Origin: Strigamia acuminata
Taxonomy: Eukaryota; Arthropoda; Chilopoda; Geophilomorpha; Linotaeniidae
NCBI GenBank assembly: GCA_949358305.1
Contig: OX442314.1
Span: forward strand, 50,600,581 to 50,664,580
DNA: 64,000 nt
Reading direction: 5' to 3'
Under the pieces are notes generated by a model. It saw only the letters and a program-made list of their open reading frames with translations, was not told where the DNA came from and ran no database searches. Both the position numbers and the translations under genes were made by a program. Shown here in pieces: positions 34,241-44,814 of the stretch (position 1 is its first letter; each line of letters begins with the position of its first letter).

Positions 34241-35605
34241 TTTTTTTTAGGAATTTTTATAACGGAATCACTCTTCAACGCCTGCGACTTTAATTATATG
34301 AGACACCACCAAATCGACTCTCTCGACACTCTCGTGGCTGGTGTTGTTCTGTCCCTCGTGGTCAGTCCGGACCTCGCAGGGACCTCTGTCTTGATTGGCT
34401 ACAATCAGGACGCAGCTCCGACGGTACGCCGTAGGAGCTGCTGAGGATCATCACCTTACTGTTGCCAGTGCCGACTGGCGGTGGCCAGTTGGTCACAATA
34501 GACCGTGCGCCATTACTTGGGAAGTAAAAACTATTGTATGCACAGCATATTGATATTAATAAATAAAAACTTGGGGCAAAGCCGGGTAGCAAAGCTACTC
34601 ATGAATAAAACAGACGAAATTCAGAAGAAAACCATTAGCAAAATATCCTCGTCGCTTATTTCTGCTGGTAACAAGATAAACAATGTGCACTTGACCATTA
34701 AACAAGGCCGAGATAAAAGATAATAAAACAAACGGTGGAGAAAAAAGTAAAAAAAAAAAAGCACTTCGGATCGAATGGCAAATCGGATGAAAGCAAAATT
34801 CTCCAGAGAAAAGTATTCAAGTAAAAAAAAAATAATCGAAAGCACTTTTAAAGAGAAAAATGCATAAAATATGAATGTACTAACTGTAACATAGATATAT
34901 TTAGTTAATTCAATAACAAATAGGTTCATTATAGTTATTAGAACGAATAGGAAGCAAACGAAACATTAGAAATGAAAAATGGTTATATTTTGGATGATTT
35001 AGAGCACATGGTCTCAAACTTTTTTTCGGCATAAATGACATTTTTTGAACAATTTTTTTTATTTCTTAAATTTGATTTGATTTGATTTGATTTATTGATT
35101 TCATTTTGGATTATTCTCAGTAGCGTTCAAACTCCAAACTTTCCACCAATTGGCAGTAATTCATCAGCCAGAAAGGATTCCCGTGACAATCCAGTCGACA
35201 AAGAACAAGGCAAATCTGTAATTCAAATTTATTGAGTAGATGTATAAATGTATAAATAAATGAAATGAAATGGATGAAATGGATTGAAAAGTGTGGGTGA
35301 ATCGCAATTTTCATGTTTGCTTCACACATTATTGTCGGAGGAAATATGGCAATTTGAATGCGAGGAAGAGGAGATAGGCGTTTAATGTTGCAGTGAAAAG
35401 AATTAAATGACGATTTAAAATAGGCTAAACCGTAGGCCTTTCGACAATTTCTCAACATTTTAGACCAATTTCATCTCGGAATAATTTCATCGTAAACACA
35501 CTCCGATAAAGCGTAACGTAGAATTAACGTAACCGGAAACGGAACTTTGGTTCAACGTGACCAGATACGTAACGTATGCAGTACGTTGCCGTTATAAAAT
35601 AAGGG
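34241..35605. other. Intergenic sequence with a TTTGA microsatellite; no gene
   Basis: AT-rich. A short (TTTGA)n run lies at about 35075-35100. Small open frames on either strand have no recognisable likeness. Confidence 0.4.
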
Positions 35606-35645
35606 TATATAAAGTGCTGATAATCCGAACTCGGAACATTCATTG
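35606..35645 (+). promoter_or_regulatory. TATA box and likely start site of the capping-enzyme paralog
   Basis: TATATAAAG lies at 35606-35614, and a start-site-like TTCATTGC lies about 33 bases downstream. The ATG of the gene is 60 bases further on, with no intron needed. Confidence 0.55.
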
Positions 35646-35704
35646 CCTGCTCTCGATCACAAAAACACGTTCAAATTGCGGAAACTAGAAGCTCAAAAAT
35701 CGCA

Positions 35705-36811
35705 ATGGCTCAAAACGAAGTACCGAAGGTAAAGGAGTTCATGGGAGGTGCATCGGGAATTTCGCAACTTACGGCTCAACCGAAATTGCGACAAATCCAG
35801 CGGAAGTGTCAGGATCTGTGCGCGGGGAGAAGAGATAGTCGGTTTGCTGGCGCCCAACCGGTATCGATAAAGAATATCAAATTGTTGATCAACGAACCGT
35901 ACAAAGTTACGTGGAAGGCGGATAGCACGAGATACATGATTTTGATCGACGGCAAGAAAAATGGTAAGAACGAGGTCTATTTAATCGACCAAGACAATTG
36001 CGTGTTCCACGCCCCGAATTTCCGCTTTCCACGAAGGAAGTTTCCACGCGAAAACTTGTACGGGACGTTGATCGATGGGGAAATGGTGATCGATCGGGTC
36101 GATGGCAACGCTTTTCCGAACTTCCTCATTTGTGACATCATTTCCTATGAGTATTTGGAAGTCGGTAAGACCGATCTCGATCGCAGGCTGCTCTGCATTC
36201 AGAAGGAGGTGATGGATCCGCGACAGCTTGCAAAGAAGAACGGTCTCATCGACAAGACCAAAGAAGCGTTCGGTGTCAAAATGAAGGAATTTCGAGGCAT
36301 GGCAGAGTCGCGTAGATTTCTCGGCGACTTTGCGAAGCGGTTGCCTCACGTGGCAGATGGTTTAATTTTTCAACCAATTAATAGCTCGAATATAAACGTT
36401 CTAAGTTGGAGCAATCGCACTCCAATCACAGAAAAGCAGCTTCTTGATGCTGTGGAAAGAAAAACGCGACCACAAAGACAAACAATGCGTTCGCCGGCAC
36501 TAAAACGCCCTCGGTTTGAGAAAAAATGCGCTATCGAGGAGGACGAACCACCACATAAGCGCGAACGGATGGAACTGGCTACTGATGACGAGCCGGAAGT
36601 GCAGGCCCCCATTACTGCCGAGCTTGAGGTTCCCACGGTTGGGCCTGAGGTTCCTGTGGTTGAGCCTAAGTTTCCTGTCATTGAGCCTGAGGTTCCAATG
36701 ACTGAGCAAGTCCAAGAGATTAAGACCAACGAGCCCACTTCAGTATTGGAGTTAGATCTATATCTGAGCGATACTGATAGTGACGGCGACGAGGATAGTG
36801 ATAGTGTGTGA
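35705..36811 (+). CDS. Guanylyltransferase-only paralog of mRNA capping enzyme, probably inactive
   Basis: 368 residues, one exon. Residues about 20-225 match the guanylyltransferase domain of animal capping enzymes, from the linker (QPKLRQIQRKC, AGAQPVS) to motif IV. The nucleotidyl Lys is kept at 71, but the motif reads KADSTR where the family has KxDGxR. Motif III (DGEMVID, 124-130) and motif IV (DGLIFQP, 218-224) are intact. Motif V, usually LKWKP, reads LSWSN, so its lysine is missing. The triphosphatase domain and the OB fold are absent. The tail has basic KRPRFEKK, acidic runs and PEVPxxEP repeats. The ATG follows a short TATA-driven leader, so this looks like a retrocopy that gained a promoter. 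GTP binding is possible; catalysis is doubtful. The stop codon lies in an LTR fragment. Confidence 0.85.
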   Translation: MAQNEVPKVKEFMGGASGISQLTAQPKLRQIQRKCQDLCAGRRDSRFAGAQPVSIKNIKLLINEPYKVTWKADSTRYMILIDGKKNGKNEVYLIDQDNCVFHAPNFRFPRRKFPRENLYGTLIDGEMVIDRVDGNAFPNFLICDIISYEYLEVGKTDLDRRLLCIQKEVMDPRQLAKKNGLIDKTKEAFGVKMKEFRGMAESRRFLGDFAKRLPHVADGLIFQPINSSNINVLSWSNRTPITEKQLLDAVERKTRPQRQTMRSPALKRPRFEKKCAIEEDEPPHKRERMELATDDEPEVQAPITAELEVPTVGPEVPVVEPKFPVIEPEVPMTEQVQEIKTNEPTSVLELDLYLSDTDSDGDEDSDSV

Positions 36812-36930
36812 CGATTCTACCTTTTCCATCCTTTTCCATAGGATGAATACTTAAGATAAAGTGAACCTACCGAAATATGCTAAACTAAATGTTACAAACG
36901 ATATCGATAAATAGTATTGTTTGATGAGTG
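36807..36930 (-). repeat. LTR fragment of the element B family
   Basis: TGTGACGATTCTACCTTTT followed by TTAAGATAAAGTGAACCTAC and GCTAAACTAAA aligns with the start of the LTRs at 28220 and 32032. The right limit is unclear. Its first five bases supply the last two bases of the final sense codon and the stop codon of the capping-enzyme paralog. The stretch 36931-37259 holds no recognised gene. Confidence 0.7.
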
Positions 36931-37259
36931 ATTGGAGTTTGATGGAATTTTCCGTGGCTTATCAGCAAGACCGATGAATTGCGTGCATTTCATTCAACCA
37001 CTACTTACATCGAAGCAAATAAACCGCATCTTTTTAAAAATACTCAGACGTTCAATGCCAAGAATCCGAAAACGACACGTCACTGTCACCATCAGCATCA
37101 ATATTATTAGAATCGGTGCAAACTTCGCCACCAGAGAGCAGTTTTTCTAATTATTGTTAATGGGACTAAATTCTAAGTGAATTACGTCAATCACAAAAGT
37201 AATTCAAAATTTAAAATTCCCCATTAACTTTGGCCTACATCAATAATAAATCGACAAGA

Positions 37260-40200
37260 ATGAAATTTGTTAATTTAAAACTACAACCATTATCGTCATG
37301 CTATGACACAATGTTACTATACGGTTGCGGGCCTACTTTCATAAGTAACCGCCGAAACTTGTTTGCTACAATGATTAGAGAGCAAGTAAGCATGTCATCC
37401 AATAACTATCCATTCTATCCATTATTTCATTCTTACATTTGCAGGGCATAATATTTTGGTTCCGCTTTTGGTTAACATTCTGTTTTGATCCTAGATGCCC
37501 ACACTTGAGAAAGGTAAACACCTTATTTGGATAAATAAATATTTTGATCTAAACCCAACGTTCATTTGTGCGTAATAATATTTCAGCTTCACCAGAACTG
37601 GCCACGGTTAAGAAACTACTTGAGTATTCACATTCACCATGAATTTTTAGAAGGTGAATGATGTATTCGCGTATAATATAACTAATAATAAATGATCCTC
37701 TTCGTCGGATATCTATCTGCAGGGTCAGTTGATGATGCAATAAAATTCTGCTTGGATAAAGCCATCACATCTTTAAAAACTCCAGGTTATTTCTTTGAAT
37801 TAACAATAAAAATTATAAGAAAATTAATTCCATTTTATTTTTTCTATCTATTTTTCAATCAGCGTTTCAACCAAACTTGACGCAAAACACGTTAAAAGAA
37901 ATCACAGCTGATGTAATATACTGAGTGACGCATCATGATGATACTTGGGGGCCCTGGGCCCCCAAGTATAATGAATGATGCACCCTGAATATATTCAAAC
38001 TCAAGTTTAAAATTATTTGTACAAAATCAGTTACGAGAATTCACAGAAATCGCATTTGGAACGTCCCTTTGTGAAGTGTTCTACATTTGGTTGAGTGCAC
38101 CAGAGATGATAGAAAAGTCGACGAGTTATTGGTCAATTCCCGAAGAGTACCTATGCGTTCAGTTTGAGCCAGGAGTGTTGGAAAAATTTCTCATCGTCCA
38201 ATGGGACGACTTTCTGCTCCAGCTCTTTGGCGTCCATCTAAAAGACATCCCATGGTTTCTGAAAGTGCTGTATGCACCAGACGACAAAGTGAATTTTAAT
38301 ATTGATAGCGAATGCTCTGTTGTGTGTGCGGACCCACACTTGCAAAGATTGGCAGAATACATGAAGATTTTACAAAGTCAAAGATCTATGAAAATCCATC
38401 TGACTGATGAAGCACCAAAAACAGATGTTGACCACAGCAAAGTAAGTTCAAAATGCATTGTTTCCTCCTAAAATTAAAATCTTACATAACTTATGTAGTA
38501 CAAAACCAATACACCAAACCTAGCAGTGCTCGAACGACAAATAGAAACTGGACCAGGAAAACCCTTAGCGTATTATCTTTGTCCGCATTGTTCTCGTGTG
38601 ATTGACTTAACCACATTTCCAAAGTATAGGCTATGTAAACGGTAAGCAACAGAAGCGATTTAAAAAATTCAACCTCAATTATATCTTTGTTTTATTTACA
38701 TTTTCAAGATGTGTGGAGGAAAACTGCAAAAACCCCAGATATTATTGCAATGCTGAATGCCAAAGTGATAATTAAAAGCAAATAACCTAAAGCTTCAAAT
38801 TGCGGTCCAGGCGTTTACAGTACAACTCCTTGCCAAAAAAAAATGGCATATTCCTATTTTTAAAACTTTTAATATTTGAAATTTTTCAGAAACTATTTCT
38901 CACAAGTAAAAATGGTTTTAGGAGGATTTAAAGGATTGTTAGAGCTATCATTTCGTTAAAAGTTTTTTGGAAAAAAATGAATAGTTAAAGAGAAAAAAAA
39001 TAAAAAACCCAAAAAGTGACAATTTACAATATTTCTCATAACTTGTAAACAGAATGAGATAACATTAAAAACTAAACAGATTTGAGACCGTCTATATCCC
39101 AGGAAACCTTTCTAAATTGGATGTATGGGTCTCCAAGGCCCTCAAAAAAAGGCGTAATGGAACTATGTAAACCACTATTTTTCAAAAAATCGTGGCGAGC
39201 ACAACTGTTGACGAATCAAGTCATAACTATAACATGTTATAGTACGATACAATAATGCTTCAATGCTAAAGTTTCGTTTCGATTCGTCAATAGTTGTGCT
39301 CGCCACGATTTTTTGAAAAATATTGTTGTCTACCCCTTTACATAGCTCCATTACGCCTTTTTTTGAAGGCCTTGGAGACCCATACATCCAATTTAGAAAG
39401 GTTTCCTGGGATATAGACGGTCTCAAATCTGTTTAGTTTTTAATTTTATCTCATTCTGTTTACAAGTTATGAAAAATATTGTAAATTGTCACTTTTTGGA
39501 GTTTTTAATTTTTTTCTCTTTAACTATTCATTTTTTTCCAATAAACTTTTAAAGAAATGATAGCTCTAACAATCCTTTAAATCCTCCTAAAACCATTTTT
39601 ACTTGTGAGAAATAGTTTCTGAGAAATTTCAAATATTAAAAGTTTTAAAAATAGGGATATGCCATTTTTTTTTAGCAAGGAGTAGTATTTTATCGATTAA
39701 GAACCCGGCTCCAATTCGAAGCTTTCTGGTATGTCAACTATGGGCCTATATATGGTTTTTTTTTCCTTTGCAGTTGAGCATTGGTTTCTGCGCCATCAAA
39801 GCGAACATGTTGCCATGTTACATGAAGGTATTTCCCGCTACGCATCTACTTACGACAAGGACTCGGTCCATTCGTTTCCATTTTACTCGGATTTAAATGA
39901 TGAAAAAGAGACTATCAAAATGCTTATTTCAAAAGACAAGTCTAAGCTGAATATAATCCCAACTAGTGACAAAGAAGAACCTCCAATAATAACAGATTGT
40001 GAAAAAGTAAAAAGATCACAAAATTTGGATAACAACCAATCAGAGACAACCCTGAATTTTAATTACAAACAAGCAGAAACCTCAGTAAAATTGGATTACC
40101 AACAACCAGAGAGATCTCAAAATTTGAATGATGAACGACGAAAAAAATCACCAATTTTGGATTTCGAGCCTAAAGGAAGATCGTTAAATTTGGATTACGA

Positions 40201-41467
40201 ACAACCAGAAATATATCTAAGTTTGGATTATGAAGAAACAGAGAGATCCCGAAATTTGAATTTCGCACAGCCAAAACCATCCCTAAATTTAAATTACGAC
40301 AAACCAGAATTTTCCCAGAATATCGATGAGGAAACATTAGAAAAATTACTTCATCCGGGTTCTGATGACACAGTGACATTTCTTTTTCAGTCATATACTG
40401 AAAAAAGAGAAAGAATTCTACAATCCGTTCATGAAAATCTACGAAATTCTGACAAACTACCAAGATTACATGATCCAGATTGTGCAATACAATTAAGATC
40501 ATATATTCCAGATTCTGAAACACTATTGAAATTACGTCAACTAGATTCAGAAGTACTAGTAAGATTACAAGACGCAGATACTGAAACACAAGCAAGACCA
40601 CGTCAAGCAGAGCCTGAAAGACAATTACAATTAAATCAAATTGATTGTGAAGCAGAATTGCAATTACATCAAATGGATTCCGAAACACTACTAAGATTTC
40701 ATCATCCTGATTCGAAAACACTGCAAAGATTTCATCATCCGAATTCTGAAACACTACTTAGATTTCATAGTCCAGATTCTGAACCGGAATTACAATTACA
40801 TCAAATAGATTCTGAAACACTACTAAGGTTACACAATCTCGATTTTGAAACCACACCAAGTTTTTACCATCTCGACTCTGAAAAAATGCTGAGCTTACGT
40901 CATCCAGATACTGAATCATCGACAACGTTACATCACTTAGATTCAGAAACACTTGTAAGATTACATCAGCTGGATTCTGAATTCCCGTCAATATTACATC
41001 ATTTAGATTCTGAAACGCTACAAAGATTACATCAGCTAGATTCTGAAAATGCACCGAGATCACATCACCAAGACTCTGAAATAATGCAGAGATTACACCA
41101 TTCAGATTCCGATAAATTACCGAGAGTTCATCATCCAGATTCTGAAAAACCACCACGAGTGCATTATCCAGATTATGATAAACCCGAAAGACTACTAAAA
41201 TCGGATTCTGAAAAACCAGACAGACTGGTAAAATTCGATTCCGAACACCGACCAGGATTATTTTTGGATTCATATTTTGAAAAAGCGTCTCCACCAATCA
41301 CAAATTTAGATCCCGGCAAGCCACCATTACCAATCATGTTCCTGAGAGCCGATCCCGGCAAACCGCCAAAACCAAAAATAAACATGTCAAATCCAAATTC
41401 AAATTCCAGCAAGATACCAAAACCCATCTCAAGCAAAGATGTTCGAATACCGGAGAAATATTTTTAG
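37260..41467 (+). CDS. MYND zinc-finger protein with 11-residue C-terminal repeats
   Basis: Nine exons join with agreeing phases: 37260-37385, 37445-37513, 37587-37653, 37723-37785, 37863-37912, 38031-38441, 38499-38641, 38709-38764 and 39774-41467, giving 892 residues. All introns are GT-AG. The MYND finger (about 290-340) is spread over exons 7-9: CPHC, CKRC, then YYCNAECQ, then EHWFLRHQSEH, ending C-x6-W-x3-H-x3-H. MYND domains bind proline-rich partner peptides. The N-terminal 260 residues (FWFRFWLTFCFDP, AFGTSLCEVFYIWLSAPEM) are not a family I know; an ANKMY1-type relation is a guess. The last exon has degenerate 11-residue repeats (LHHLDSETLQR). The first exon is the least certain and earlier exons may exist. 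The last intron holds a transposon. Confidence 0.82.
37941..37969. other. GC-rich perfect hairpin in MYND intron 5
   Basis: ATACTTGGGGGCCC, then T, then its exact inverse, flanked by GCATCAT and ATGATGC, which can extend the stem. It stands out in an AT-rich 118-bp intron. Confidence 0.7.
38823..39685. mobile_element. Foldback transposon (863 bp, TA duplication) in the last MYND intron
   Basis: The two arms (about 38823-39219 and 39285-39685) are near-perfect inverted repeats around a spacer of about 65 bp. The ends read CAACTCCTTGCC and, inverted, CTACTCCTTGCT, with TA on both sides (38821-38822 and 39686-39687). The paralogous copies at 55956 and 61040 have the uninterrupted site with a single TA, which proves the insertion. 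It is a Tc1/mariner-like non-autonomous element judging by the TA target; it encodes nothing. Confidence 0.93.
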
Positions 41468-41672
41468 ATTTAAGATGTAAGATTCAATTAAATATTCAAT
41501 ATTGTGTCTAGAAATTAAGCACAAAAATGTACCGCGACTTTTGAATAAGTTGTTATAAAAAAACAGTTAAATATAAAATTTTAAAAAAATATATATACTC
41601 AATTTTTATTACATTTCAACAAAAATAATTGTTTTCTTTGCACCAGAAGACAGACAGACAGCATGTGTCGCA

Positions 41673-41678
41673 AATAAA
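41673..41678 (+). terminator. Poly(A) signal AATAAA downstream of the MYND gene
   Basis: AATAAA lies about 205 bases after the stop codon. Earlier AT-rich candidates exist (about 41570-41590), so its use is not certain. Confidence 0.4.
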
Positions 41679-41839
41679 AATGCATTTTGGATAAAATTCA
41701 ACTTATTAAAGTAAACGCGAGCCAAACTTCTTGAAAAATAATCTCAAAATTTATACAATAAACATTTGTTCATTAATTGAATAGCGCAACAACAAAATTA
41801 ATAGAAAAAAGTACGAAATTAATTAATTCATCCAATTGA

Positions 41840-42069
41840 TGAGACTCCATACGCCTCACACGATAATGCGTTTAGGTTAAAGTGGGCCTAACTTTGTACT
41901 TAACCAACTTGAACACACATTTGAATCAATGATCAAACTAATCTTAAACGATGTCTTCTTTCTTCTAAGTAAATCCACTTCATTTTGCAAGGTAAGTTTG
42001 ACATTTTGGTTCCGCTTTTGGTTAACCTTTTGTTATTTCGATCCAGGCTGTGAAGAAAACCTAAAATTG
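41840..42069 (+). pseudogene. Diverged copy of MYND-gene 5' exons
   Basis: The exon-like segment 41992-42069 (acceptor TTTTGCAAG, donor GTAAGAAA) encodes TFWFRFWLTFCYFDP and NLKL. It is homologous to exon 2 at 37445-37513 and has an in-frame extra codon. The preceding 150 bases resemble exon 1 (GGGCCTAACTTTGTACTTAACC against GGGCCTACTTTCATAAGTAACC) but have lost the frame. The following exons are missing. This is the start of the next, eroded gene copy in the array. Confidence 0.65.
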
Positions 42070-42284
42070 GTAAGAAACGTCTGTCTTTACTGTGAAATAA
42101 ATAAATAAATAAATAAATAAATAAATACAGTAGCATGAGCGTAACTTGATTTTGTGAATTGATTTTTATCTACAATTTTCATCATCTTTGCACATTAATT
42201 TGTTTAAAAGTAAAAGAAAAAAAGAATTTACATTCAACTTTGTGTTGTGAAGAGGAGGTCCGATGCGAATTAACTGAGCGAAGC

Positions 42285-42314
42285 TTAGGCTTAGGCTTAG
42301 GCTTAGGCTTAGGC
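42285..42314 (+). repeat. (TTAGGC)5 microsatellite
   Basis: Five perfect TTAGGC units. The homologous sites near 58640 and 63724 have one unit, so this is a local expansion. Confidence 0.9.
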
Positions 42315-42429
42315 GGTGGTGGTTTGCCAAAATGTTCGCTGCTAACGGCGGCTGAAATGAAAAGTGAAACAAATAGAAATAGAATTGTCGATTCTCGGGC
42401 GGAGGTACAATACGTGACATGTGGGACAT

Positions 42430-43147
42430 ACCTGAGTTAGGACGGAGATTGTTGGTTGTTGTCTGCAAGTGACAAAGGAATAGACAAAGGAATAGTTGAC
42501 CCCATCCAGGGAGGAAGAATAATTCCATTCCAATAAAATAAAGCAGTCCGATGGGCGGCAAGTGGCTCTCATCTCATCTCATCTCATCAATTCTCGCAGG
42601 CACGGGAACTCACTCGTACTTGTTGCGCACTCTAGCGAGTAAATACTAAAATAAAAGAAGCTGATCTGTGATCAAGGAGTTATGTTGAAAACGTCATTTG
42701 TGCTACTTGTTCCGCGATTAACATTGAATTCAATGCTAAATGTAAGCCTACTTATTTGTAGATAGGAACAAAACATTATATTTATTAATATATAGGTATA
42801 GGTCTGTATATATCCTAGTACAGGGTATATATAGTCTAGTCTATATAAAGATGTTGTGCCCAAACAGGATTATGCCATTTGATAATGTGAGCCGGTCGGG
42901 TGAGGACCGAGCCGAGGAGCGAGTTAGGAGTTAGCCATTTTGTGAATCTTATTGTGAATTTTATTTGTGATTGTTGAGCGTGGCGAGGCGAGGCGAGGCG
43001 AGGAGCGGAGCCATTTTAATCTCATTTAGAAGGTACTCGTAGAGTTGTGATTTGAATTGGTTTGAAATTGCTGAAATTGAATTGAAAATTTGAAAATTAA
43101 AAAGGAAAATAAAGTTTGAAATGACATTTTATTTGATTTCTTCTGTC
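42430..43147. repeat. Segment A, copy 1 (left flank of element C)
   Basis: It begins ACCTGAGTTAGGACGGAG and ends TTTCTTCTGTC. The same segment follows the right LTR at 53499-54216, and a more diverged copy lies at 58811-59545. It contains a GGCGA minisatellite with 3, 4 and 6 units in the three copies. No gene is seen. Confidence 0.9.
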
Positions 43148-44814
43148 TGTGACGGTGACGACCACAACTCCTATCGCATGATAGTACCGGGTATAAGTCG
43201 CGTGAAATAGTGAATAATACGAGATAAAATAAATACAACAGAGTTATCAAAACAAGACATTTATTGTTATCAAACAATATAAACAAATCTAAGTTATACA
43301 AATGACTAATGCCGACATTAGGCAAGTTAATAGTAAATTAAACTATACAAATAAAAATGGCCGAATGGCCCTAAAATAATATGATTACGGTTATTGGTGA
43401 TCCGGGGTTCGGGAACGGCAAAACGCCCGCTCGACCGAGTCAAAGATGTCGTCTATACGTAGCCGGGCTGGCTGTGTCCTCGCGGCTTCCGTCGGCGCGT
43501 CGTAATCGTGGAACTGGTTCCTTCGCGTTCCATCGCGTTCCTGGTTCGTATCTGGTGTAATGGTCCGTGTAATGCTTCGTGGTTCGATCCGAGAGGTGCG
43601 GTTGACTCATGTGCACCGCCACAACTAGGGTTGGAAATTGGTAATGAATAAATGAAGTCATTTATTCGCCAAGGTTCCGCTTGCGAATTATATTTAATTC
43701 GCGATGTTGTGAGTTTAATAAATTAACTCAATAAATTGTATTCAATTTATTGTTACGAATTTGATTCGTCATACAGTGAAATAAGTCTCGTGACTTACTT
43801 CGGTTGTTAACTTGTTGCAAAGTTTAAACAATTAAGGTGTATTTATCAACTACAAAATATAATAAAGGTTAAACATCGCAACACACAATTGCCGTCAAAG
43901 TTCGCCTTGCTGAGCAGAACAGTATCGCGCGTGCCCTAAATAACAGTGCGGTGAGAGACGGCACTGGTATTCAGGGGGATATAGCCCGCAGTTCTGCACA
44001 ACAGAATTAATCACCTGAGATACTACTCATAAGTAGACTGCTTTGGCACCATCACCGAAGAGATATAACTTTCCCAAACACATAGTGCTACTGGCGGTAA
44101 CTGCATGTTTTGCATGCAGACTGCTTTGGCACCATCAAGTGATGGAGTCAATCTCTTTTAGTAACAGTGCTACTAACGGTTACTAAATACTTTGGTATTA
44201 CACGTGATTCTATTGTCCGACCACGAGGATACTTATGCGGGAGGCTTTCTCCTCGGCAAGACCGTTTGACGGAAACATTAACAGTCCGAACTTCGCCTTC
44301 AGTTGACGGGGGTTGCATGGCTCAGCAGAGCCATGCTATGCATGGACCGGTAGGCCCATGCCCTGAGTAAGAAACAGTTATTTGACATGCGGAACATACC
44401 AAATAACCAGAAATCAAGAACTCACTTAACTTCCTGTTGTCAGGGAGTTTTATACTCGGTGGGATTAGGTTCCACCAATCTCGTATCGCAGGAAGTGGAT
44501 ACGGAGATGCAAATTGGGATTATGCTAATCTTTCAGCATAAAACGGAACTGGATACCGGGGACAGGAAATGGATACACAGAACGGAAATGCATTCTGAAA
44601 ATGGGTTTCATGTCGCGTACCCGTGATAAAGCAAGAATACCTGCTTTATCTGATTAAATATTGATAATATAACTTTATATTATCGATTTAAATCACATTT
44701 ATTCGTATCAAACATAATAATATGTTTGTGAACTTTTTCTACGCAAAATAGTAAGTTCGAGGTTGAATTTGCCGCTAGTACTAGTGGCGCCATCTATTGC
44801 TAATTTGTCACACA
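43148..44814 (-). repeat. 3' LTR of element C (1667 bp)
   Basis: It runs TGTGACGGTGACG ... TTGTCACACA in plus orientation. It contains an internal duplication of about 80 bp (AGACTGCTTTGGCACCATCA at about 44037 and 44119) and GCGCCATCTATTG at 44787-44799. The pol stop codon lies just inside it. Confidence 0.95.

Noticed and set aside
40170-41436. Minus-strand frames of 87-194 residues opposite the MYND exon 9
   Set aside because: They mirror the 33-bp coding repeats of the plus strand; the splice sites and the zinc finger support the plus-strand gene.
42285-42314. TTAGGC repeats as telomeric DNA
   Set aside because: Only five units, in an internal duplicated segment where the paralogs have one unit; a local microsatellite expansion. 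TTAGGC telomeres are known in nematodes, but nothing else supports that origin.
43440-44626. Small frames inside the LTRs of element C (67-79 residues)
   Set aside because: They are identical in both LTRs because the LTRs are recent copies; no motif or start context supports a protein.
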